From Solen grandis (taxonomy: Eukaryota > Mollusca > Bivalvia > Adapedonta > Solenidae), in assembly GCA_021229015.1 (NCBI GenBank), contig CM037782.1, positions 61,290,387 to 61,354,386 on the forward strand: a stretch of DNA of 64,000 bases. The letters run 5' to 3'. The notes beneath the pieces were generated by a model. It made no database searches, was not told the DNA's origin, and saw only the letters and a list, made by a program, of their open reading frames with translations. Both the position numbers and the translations under genes were made by a program. Of the stretch, positions 57,601 to 64,000 are shown piece by piece (position 1 is the first letter of the stretch; each line of letters begins with the position of its first letter).

Positions 57601-60140
57601 CGAAAGATATGTCGACTTTTTAACCCAAAATAACCGTCCAATATTCCCTGGATATTTACTCTCACAATCTGCCTGGGCATCGAACCAATTTTTTCCATCG
57701 GCGTTTCTTAGCTTTCGGAGACACATGTCATCTAAATAGTTGTAACACTTGTCATTATCTGGTAGAGTTTTGACACAAGTCGCTGCATCACCTGAAAAAT
57801 AATCTGAATGTAAGCAGTAGACATACTAAAATTCAAACGTATTCGAAAACACGTGCCATCCAAAAATATGTGTCAGTCACTGGTTGAGCTTTGTCCTAAC
57901 AGTGACTGAAAATGAATAAGAAAAAATCTGACACCAGAAAAAATGTCTGCTAATGCAAGGTTTATTTTTCTATATATTATATGTACCGCTATGTACTTTT
58001 CCTTACTTTCGCTACAAAGAGAAATCATTTGTAAATATTTGTGTCGGTGAGCTAAATCATTTGCAAAAAGAGTAAGGAAAATAAACGCACATAGATTCGT
58101 AAAATATGAAACTTATTTATGTAACCAAGCAAAATATAAACCTGATATTCGCTTCTTTTTTAACGCTGTTTCCTAATACAATAATACTGAGAGCTGCCGA
58201 TTGGAAAATGCTGCTCCATTATCCTAGGTTATAAGTTAAGTACAAGGCTAAAAGTGGATTTTGAAATAATAGACACTTAATAATTGAATGGGATAAATAT
58301 TTTAGAACAGATACTATAAAGCTCTGCTAAGATATTGTCATGATAAGATTTTTTTTCGGTAAGTTTAGACCGGGGAAGACTTGACATACGAACTGGTTTC
58401 CTAATGTTTACTTCATTATATAGCTTATAAGTTTGTAAAAGGCAAAATATGGACTTTGAAATCATAGACTCGAAATAATTGAAACAGAATGGATAAAATC
58501 TCTCAGAATAGATACTATAACGCTCTACTAATATACTGTCATATTGAGATATTTTTCGGTATTAAAATTAATCCGGGTAGGGTTGATATCTAAGTAAACT
58601 TTTACGGACTACTTTTCGAATATTTATGCGCAGTATATATAAAACAAACAAAGACATGAAATATCATAAATATGTAAAAAATATCCTGATTACATTATTT
58701 ACCAGAGTAAAATGTAGAATCTGATATATATGTCGGTTATCCCTGATTAAGGTACCGGAATGCATTGGCTATTTGGACGGCACCCGGTCCGAAAGTGTAC
58801 AGACGAAGATTAGATATGATATTTATTTACGTATGTGTTGATCTAAAAATCTTTCATGGACTATAATATTCATCTGCGATCATGAACCAGTATAAGATAT
58901 CATCATACCAGTACATGTTATGACCATAAAACATAGTTAAATACAAAACTTTCTCTCAGCATATAAGGGTAGTTGCAGGACTGTTTGGTCCGGTGTCAGG
59001 ATAATGTGACTGGGTGTGGTATCATGCCACATGTCTACGGCGTGATACTGCAGTGTGGCAGCACTATATCTGTCTCAAGTAGACATCGTCTCCAAATTAC
59101 TGAAGCACTGTCGGTGGGACGTTTAACCCAATTACAAAAAAAAAAACCCAAAACCAACAAAAAAAAAACCCAAAAATAACAACAACAGACAAACAAACAG
59201 CACTTTCTGAAATAGTTATTTATACGAGAAAGATCGAATAACTCACGATGTTATATAGAAACACTTCGGCCTATTTTATACGGTGCATGTATTCTGAAAT
59301 CTGAGATATCGGGAGCCCGGTCCAAAAGTGTACAACATTGGATACGATATTTAAAGTCGTTAAGTTCAATTTTCAATCATTTATGCTAGTTTTATTGCGT
59401 CAAAACTTTCGTTGCAAAGTTTTAAAAGATACATATGTGTTAATCTGAAAATATAATAAATACTGTACTATACATCTGAGAATATGAACCAAAATGAAAT
59501 ATCACTTTCCATACGTGTTATGACTATCAAATATGGTTTACATACAACAGGTTCTGAAGAAAGATATACTGTACATATCTAACGATAATATATAGAAACA
59601 ATTTGGCCTATTTCGTAGGGAGCATTTATACTGAATATGAATTATCAGGTTCCGGAGACCGACATCATAGCATTCAGAATGCAGCTCAAAATCCGAATGA
59701 ACTGTTTTTTTTGTTTGTTTTTTGTTTTTTAATATAGTTTAAAAAAGTTAAAACTAGGAACATGTACAGGAAGGGAAGAGGTTTAAAACAACAACAACAA
59801 TAACAACAACAACAAACAAAAACAACAACAACAACAAACAAAAAAAACAACAACAACAAACAAACAAAAACAAGGAAGTACAAATAAGATGTAATAAAAT
59901 GATATCATGACTCAAGTCATAAATTCACACAACTTATATATACAAATAAAGGATACCATACTGCATTGCTTTCAGATAATTAATTTTTTTTTTGTGGTTT
60001 AAAAATATCCAAACAACAAACATATCAAATTAAAATTCACTAAAGTACATTTGTATAAGTTTTAAAATCTCACCTTTTAGAGAAATAACCATCATTAAGA
60101 CCAGTGTGGCCAAGCTAGGACTAATTTTGCCTCGATACAT
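48750..60140 (-). CDS. Lectin B: complete membrane-anchored C-type lectin-like protein
   Basis: Six exons: 60074-60140, 57483-57791, 53872-53982, 53363-53539, 50957-51043, 48750-48820; 822 nt, 273 aa with the six-cysteine exon, 236 without it. All five introns are phase 1. Order: signal peptide (1-22, core LATLVLMMVIS), N-terminal half of a C-type lectin domain (24-125, WFDAQADC), six-cysteine module (126-162), C-terminal half (163-221, KCVGL, HDCS, YVCQ), transmembrane helix (about 222-248), basic tail. Sequons include NLT and NDT. Neither the EPN/QPD nor the WND sugar-binding triplet is visible, so the ligand cannot be predicted. Expected at the cell surface, lectin domain outside. It is the inverted paralogue of lectin A (735-7114). 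A role in recognition or adhesion is a family-based inference. Confidence 0.88.
48858..48950. repeat. Short hairpin element before the tail exon
   Basis: ACAGTAAAACCTCTCTATTA + AGACCACC and the inverse GGTGGTCTTATTAG; the same element lies at 6915-7018 before the lectin A tail exon. Confidence 0.65.
48973..49214 (+). mobile_element. MITE family A copy 7
   Basis: TTAACCCTTTCCCTCATATA to TATGAGGGAAAGGGTTAA, 242 bp, in the last intron of lectin B. The homologous point in the lectin A intron (near 6890) has no element. Confidence 0.93.
49650..50570 (-). pseudogene. LINE reverse-transcriptase ORF, 3' remnant
   Basis: The - strand, with several frame breaks, reads SCWVQRIINKENNGQWKTFY, then YDINKNIIWNNSNIKVNNRT, FDQFQNNFEIS, and further on NYRRISCGIKSNKDDMINCI then ILLAKVFIY. 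These strings resemble the C-terminal part of L1/Tx1-type LINE ORF2 proteins of marine invertebrates (NxxIWxNSxIKxNN; IILLAKxFIYK). Stops and a probable deletion near 50000-50050 show it is dead. It lies in the last intron of lectin B. Confidence 0.6.
50957..51043 (-). CDS. Lectin B exon 5: transmembrane helix
   Basis: Acceptor TTATATTTCAG, donor GTATGT, 87 nt. Encodes VVAIIGIAVGSAILIGLLVA then VMMVLKMK. Confidence 0.86.
51044..53362 (-). other. Lectin B intron 4
   Basis: 51044-51250 is homologous to 5540-5764 of lectin A. 52830-52905 is an inverted repeat (listed separately). No counterpart of the candidate exon 3683-3745 was found. Confidence 0.5.
52830..52905. repeat. Inverted repeat in lectin B intron 4
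   Basis: GGGTTAAAACATTTGCTGGG + CACAATGAA and the near-perfect inverse TTCATTGTGCCCCGCATGTG + TTTTAACCC, separated by about 18 bp. Confidence 0.8.
53363..53539 (-). CDS. Lectin B exon 4: C-terminal half of C-type lectin domain
   Basis: Acceptor CTTTTCAG, donor GTAACT, 177 nt, phase 1-1. Encodes STRKCVGLSKLPNDTWIW, DCSRKGDARTGYVCQE. As in lectin A the donor overlaps TGT-AAC-TAA. Confidence 0.88.
53872..53982 (-). CDS. Lectin B exon 3: six-cysteine module
   Basis: Acceptor TTCTTACAG, donor GTACAT, 111 nt, phase 1-1. Same cysteine spacing as 735-845; the protein differs at about one position (TTNTVT against TTDTVT). Skipping this exon joins the two lectin-domain halves in frame. Confidence 0.85.
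53983..54575 (-). other. Lectin B intron 2 start with shared repeat
   Basis: 54080-54215 is the inverted match of the repeat at 500-640 and 3190-3330. The rest is unassigned. Confidence 0.5.
54576..54615. repeat. TA microsatellite
   Basis: About 20 uninterrupted TA units followed by a poly-T run; in lectin B intron 2. Confidence 0.95.
54616..55469. other. Lectin B intron 2, unassigned
   Basis: Nothing recognised. Confidence 0.4.
55470..57362. repeat. 33-bp minisatellite, about 57 units
   Basis: In lectin B intron 2, ending about 120 bp upstream (in + coordinates) of exon 2. Left half unit: ACAAGCTACAGAGTAATGAA + TCAAGGACCTTGT, which contains the palindrome CTTGTACAAG. Right half (from about 56480): TCAGGGCCCTGGTACAAG type with AGGGCCCT. 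An irregular zone with indels lies at 56230-56480. As the unit is 33 bp and lacks stops in several frames, it gives false frames of up to 646 codons on both strands. Confidence 0.97.
57483..57791 (-). CDS. Lectin B exon 2: N-terminal half of C-type lectin domain
   Basis: Acceptor TATTTTTCAG, donor GTAAGT, 309 nt, phase 1-1. Encodes DAATCVKTLPDNDKC, NWFDAQADCESKYPG, GRLFWV and NQLFWKNSQSS, i.e. the cysteine and alpha-2 helix pattern and the W of a C-type lectin fold. A homologous exon of lectin A must lie before position 1. Confidence 0.9.
58205..58595. repeat. Tandem duplication in lectin B intron 1
   Basis: Two diverged copies of about 200 bp ('GGACTTTGAAAT.ATAGAC', 'AGATACTATAA.GCTCT.CTAA', 'TTTTTCGGTA'), near 58245-58370 and 58440-58565. 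Confidence 0.6.
58740..59545. repeat. Second tandem duplication, split by a SINE
   Basis: 'CCCGGTCCGAAAGTGTACA' at about 58785 recurs as CCCGGTCCAAAAGTGTACA at about 59315, followed in both by 'TATGTGTT.ATCT.AAAAT' and 'GAACCA..AT.A.ATATCA'. A SINE lies between the copies. Confidence 0.6.
58956..59132 (+). repeat. SINE family 2, head missing
   Basis: Starts at CTCAGCATATAAGGGTAGTT and runs through GACTGGGTGTGGTATCATGC to the tail CTGTCGGTGGGACGTTTAAC, ending in an A-rich tract. Confidence 0.78.
59546..60073. other. Lectin B intron 1 with AAC repeat
   Basis: 59785-59878 is an (AAC)n / (CAAA)n low-complexity tract. Nothing else recognised. Confidence 0.7.
60074..60140 (-). CDS. Lectin B exon 1: signal peptide
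   Basis: ATG at 60138-60140, 67 nt, donor GTGAGA, phase 1. Encodes MYRGKISPSLATLVLMMVIS and LK, a typical signal peptide. Joining G+GT gives Gly then DAATC of exon 2. Confidence 0.82.
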
Positions 60141-61029
60141 TATCCGAACGTATATAGAACTCGCGTGTTTTATTCTTTTGAATACCGCTTCGGCAAAATT
60201 ATTTTATACAATCGATTTTATCAATGGCTCGCCGCGCTAGCTAATGTATGTTTTTCACATTGTAAGACATATACATTCATAATATATAAACGTATCTCAT
60301 TGTCTCATATCTGTTCAACAAAAAACGCTAAGATATTATGTGACCTCAAACAATAACCTAGTGAGAGAAATAATCGCAAAGTATATGAAAGAACAAAAAA
60401 TGCGAACTGTAATCACCACTGAGTTTTATATGATAGCACGTTAGGTAGATTTAGAATGATATGAATATAGCCCAATGGGATAGCAGCATTTTTACATTTT
60501 TTTTTTCGTTAACGCAGCATTTCATTATCAATTTAGGCTTAATATTGTAAACTACAGTATATGGTGATCATTTGCACGGCTTTTAATAAGTCCCTTTTTA
60601 AACAAATTCAATTTAGCACTTCCTTCTTCCCATATGTATTGTTGAATTATGACTTTTATTTTTAAAATAGACATTTGCTTAAAGATATTTTAAAGAATTT
60701 GGGTTATCAAAGTGGCATCAGGGTCCTTCATATTCAAAAGAGTATGCTTGCACAATTATAAATTTATTGTTAGTGTTAATTAATGTAAATCTATTCATTT
60801 GCATATTAATCAGAGACGCTCATTATAGAGTACACAGGCAACCATCTGTTGACCATGAGGAACTCACTTCCGGCCATCGAACGAAAGTCAATGAGCACTG
60901 TAATTTAGTAAGTATAGGAACAGTGTGGTAGTCAGGCAAATGTTGGGTACATATAGCAATATTGAAATGCAAAAGAAACCCAAGAACTAATCCAGGGTCG
61001 ACACATCCTGATTATATCTATATTGCCAT
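60141..61029. other. Upstream of lectin B
   Basis: Presumed promoter and 5' UTR; TATATAGAA near 60152 is 12-20 bp upstream of the ATG and unlikely to be the TATA box for it. No gene seen. Confidence 0.35.
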
Positions 61030-61275
61030 TAGGTTCTAAACCGACGTTAGGCGAATTCACACTACGGCGTTTGGGCCGACGTTTACGAACGTATGGGCAA
61101 ACGTCCAACTCTGCTAGTAAAAGTTGATAAAAGTCTATATGAGCTGATGTTCACCGGCGAACGCCGGCAAACGTTTTTTTCTTAACTTTTAACATTTAAA
61201 AATCTTTGCCGACGTTTAGAAAAGTTCTGCTCCATTGGTAAACGTTCCTGACGCAGGATTAAGTTTCACAGAGTT
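61030..61275. repeat. Repeat with GCCGACGTTTACGAACGT-like motifs
   Basis: GCGAATTCACACTACGGCG then several copies of (G)ACGTTTACGAACGT, AAACGTCC, GCAAACGTTTTT and GCCGACGTTTAG in both orientations. It looks like a transposon end, perhaps Harbinger-like; not assigned. Confidence 0.4.
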
Positions 61276-61689
61276 TGCCCAAGCGCTTAAAAGTTGAAAA
61301 TCCCACGGTTGATGAATGGAGAGTAACGGAACAAATGGACGACAACACTAGGGATATCGAATGTTACATTCATTTACATTTGCTTATCTACAAGAGTATT
61401 GTCTCGCAGAATCATTACACCGGTTGCTCGAAATTAAACTTGAATGGAGAATCAGTACTCACCCATCAGATTTTCGAAATTACATATACGAATATGCAGT
61501 GAACATGGATACTGTCATAGAAAATCAGTGCATCGGCTAATCTTCCTTTATAGATACTATCAGTTGATTCAAAAGATCAGCATAGGAAATCCAAGTGATT
61601 GCGAATCTGACTTTTACATACTATCAACAAACCATCCTTGAAATCTCAAGCAACATTTAGCGGCCATGACTTTGCCAGCCGATTGTTGT

Positions 61690-61860
61690 ATGGGTGAGGA
61701 GTTCTCTTTATTTCCATTATACAGATTTTTTTTGGTTATTTATCTGAGTCTGTGTTGTTACAAGATGCGCATGGACGTTCTCTAAGTTTTCATTATAGAT
61801 TTCCAAAGGCTCACGACTGGACTCAGGCAGTTGGATGGAATTATGTATGTTTCGTCGTAG
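61690..61860 (+). pseudogene. Possible THAP-type zinc-finger remnant
   Basis: One frame reads HGRSLSFHYRFPKAHDW and TQAVGW, similar to the 'sxHxFPxxxxxxxxW' part of THAP domains; the expected upstream CC is in another frame (CCYK). If real, it is broken, and may belong to the repeat at 61030-61275. Confidence 0.25.
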
Positions 61861-61910
61861 ATATGGGCATCTTGCTGAAAACCTGAGACACTTTGGTATC
61901 CGAATGACTG

Positions 61911-62022
61911 ACTTGACTATTTGAGTTTGCCGTCACTTCGACAGTATTTCAGTCATATAGCGACGTCCAGCTAATTACAGGTGGAGGAAGACCTCGAATG
62001 CATGGAGGCATCCGGGTAGAAC
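61911..62022 (-). repeat. SINE family 1, 5'-truncated, with target-site duplication
   Basis: Holds the 3' half of family 1 (GTCCAGCTAATTACAGGTGG on the + strand) and stops within the body at GGTAGAACCA. The flanking GTATCCGAA (before, about 61897; after, about 62025) is a likely target duplication. Confidence 0.72.
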
Positions 62023-63884
62023 CAGTATCCGAAAGTGCTCATAAGTTTCCATGATATATGTAAAACTCTCTAGATAGTTCACCGACTTTATCGCTCGACA
62101 TGATTCATCGTGTCTTTTCTGATTACCTGACAATTTGTCCACGTTTAAATTTAGCTGAAAGTTCTACTTTGCTACTGTAGAGGATTTAGTTTTGATACCA
62201 GCACACACCTCACTTCTCTGAACTCCCGATATTTAATCTCCATTACTTCCTAATGATAACCTTGTTATATATTCAACAAAGAATATACGGATATGTTAAT
62301 TTCTGTGAAATACATATGATGGAAGAAAACACAATTTGTGTTGCATTCAACTAATACCATTACAATACAGAGATGGTTATGCTGCCCGGCCATGAAAAGA
62401 ATTTTTGTGATGTGTTTTTTGTCTAAATGCTTAGTTCTACATACTTTTTGAGTTCCCCTTTAAATAGGATATAGATGATATATTTTAAGAGCACAGACAT
62501 AAGATTGATGAAGAAAGCAATAATCAAAGTGCAAGTTGTGATTACCTGTTATCTTAAAAAATGTACCTGTAAATTTAAGAATGCACCCATTTCTACAAAG
62601 TCTTTGTAGAACTTATGTACATGCAATATAAATTGGCATTCTTTGATATCACTTTACATTGTAATTAAGCATTAAATCAAAAATGAAACAGATGACTTGC
62701 ATATTATCAAAGACATATGGAATATTTATTTTATAGTAAATTCAATATTTAATTTTGATAAAAGTGCAATTTAATATATCTAGTAATTCAGTTACAATAC
62801 AACATTGCTTTTATTGACATGTTTGGCTGTCCGTTTAAAAAGTGTTGATTTCAAATTACTTCAGGTATATCACAAATTGTTTTGAAATGAATTGTTTTCT
62901 TGATGTTGAAAAATTTATGTTGTATAGAAATTATATCGTCCAAATCAGATACCATTTGAATTTACACTGGTCTATAGAACTAAAGAAAATCTAACAAAGA
63001 GGATAAATAAGGTATTTATGAAAAATTTACTTTTCAAATTTCAAAAGTTAGGTTTCAAATTGTTGCTTTTTTTGTGATTTCTGTGATAGAAGGCTTAATG
63101 TAAAATTTAATGTGTCCGCGTACTTATAACTTAAATCAAGTGGAGAAGTTCATAGGTGAAGTCACGTGATATATATTTATAAAGCAGTGAATAAAAGAAA
63201 AAAAATGGTTTTAGTGGAATATCGCTTTTAATTAATCTCGTGGGGAGTAATGATTGTCCTCCATACTCGATGAATCAAAGAAACCATCAATTATTCTCTG
63301 TATATTTTTCTTGGGGTAAACAAGATATTTTCGACTCACTTGCAATTTCATAAAACTATCGATCTTAACATAATTTGTGCAGAAATGAGATTTTAATTAT
63401 AAATTGTAACTATACACTATCATCAAAAATGTAAAATAAACGTTATGTTATAACTACAGAACAATTGAATATTTATTTTATTTTCGTTTGAAATTCCATT
63501 GTATGTATGTTTCTTTATAAAGTTTTTACATATATGGTGTTAATGATTATCAGGGAGTTCCAGAACGTTTAACCTTCATGAAATAGCTTATTTTGCCTTT
63601 TCCATTATCACCATTTTTTGTTTCGGGTTGCCCGAAGATAGGTAATAAATTAAATGGTGACATAAAAAAGAGAAGCAACTAATATCTGTTAAGAACTTTA
63701 ATCTAGACAATGATAACAACTACTTGTATAAATATAATCAAACAATTTACAATCACAGACAACCAATATATATTTTATAAAAAATTAATGAAAATATCAA
63801 ATTTATGAAAATCATTATTATTTCTTACACTTATCAATGTGTTATCGTGTATGTTATTTCCCAAAATAAACATAGAAATTCCAC
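62023..63884. other. Unassigned AT-rich sequence
   Basis: Nothing recognised on either strand. Confidence 0.4.
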
Positions 63885-63960
63885 ATTGGACTTCTGTAAA
63901 ACCTGTGAGAGCGGCCACCTGTGAGAGCGGTCACTTTAACAAAGCAGTCAACCCTGTTGA
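63885..63960. repeat. pogo-like end fragment
   Basis: TGTAAAACCTGTGAGAGCGG then CCACCTGTGAGAGCGGTCAC, a doubled GTGAGAGCGG motif typical of Tigger/pogo-like termini. Confidence 0.4.
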
Positions 63961-63972
63961 AATCAACCAGCT

Positions 63973-64000
63973 TTAACCCTTTCCCTCATAGAGGACACCA
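63973..64000 (-). mobile_element. MITE family A copy 8, cut by the window end
   Basis: TTAACCCTTTCCCTCATAGA + GGACACCA, the same terminus as copies 2 and 3. Confidence 0.85.

Overview
The window looks like gene-poor, repeat-rich nuclear DNA of a bivalve mollusc. Reasons: genes are split into short exons by GT-AG introns, the DNA is AT-rich, and tRNA-headed SINEs, TTAA-flanked MITEs and 'CTCAGGTGAGC' type dispersed repeats recur throughout. The bivalve call is inference and I do not name a species. A run of 100 Ns at 43101-43200 is an assembly gap, so order and orientation across it are not certain. Almost all long open frames are repeat artefacts; I rebuilt the real genes exon by exon from splice sites, codon phase and protein family resemblance.

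Layout: (1) 1-7114, + strand: the 3' part of a membrane-anchored C-type lectin-like gene (lectin A): cysteine-rich exon, C-terminal half of the lectin domain, transmembrane exon, cytoplasmic tail. (2) 7.1-11.1 kb: SINEs, a 28-bp minisatellite and MITEs. (3) 11140-23293, - strand: a complete six-exon ATG10 gene (E2-like enzyme of autophagy) predicted at 202 aa; its introns hold dispersed repeats, including about 2 kb of 168-bp tandem units. (4) 24.8-30.0 kb: a DNA transposon of about 5.2 kb with perfect 23-bp terminal inverted repeats and a two-frame transposase-like gene on the - strand. (5) 35333-39858, + strand: the first two coding exons of an SSBP2/3/4-type (Ssdp) transcription cofactor; the rest of the gene is not visible. 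(6) 40-48 kb: MITEs, SINEs, a strong hairpin next to the gap, and a 165-bp tandem-repeat element. (7) 60140-48750, - strand: a complete six-exon paralogue of the first gene (lectin B), predicted at 273 aa, with a 33-bp minisatellite (about 57 units) and a LINE remnant in its introns. (8) 60.1-64 kb: upstream sequence with repeats and a weak THAP-like fragment.

The two lectin genes form a large inverted duplication with homologous introns. All lectin B introns are in phase 1. A 111-nt phase 1-1 exon encoding a six-cysteine module lies between the two exons that encode the halves of the lectin domain in lectin B; lectin A keeps this exon and the one after it. The exon can be skipped or included without changing frame. 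In both copies the donor after the lectin domain is followed at once by an in-frame TAA, so retaining that intron would give a secreted instead of a membrane form. This is the most interesting gene system in the window. ATG10 and SSBP are ordinary conserved genes with no evident functional link to the lectins.
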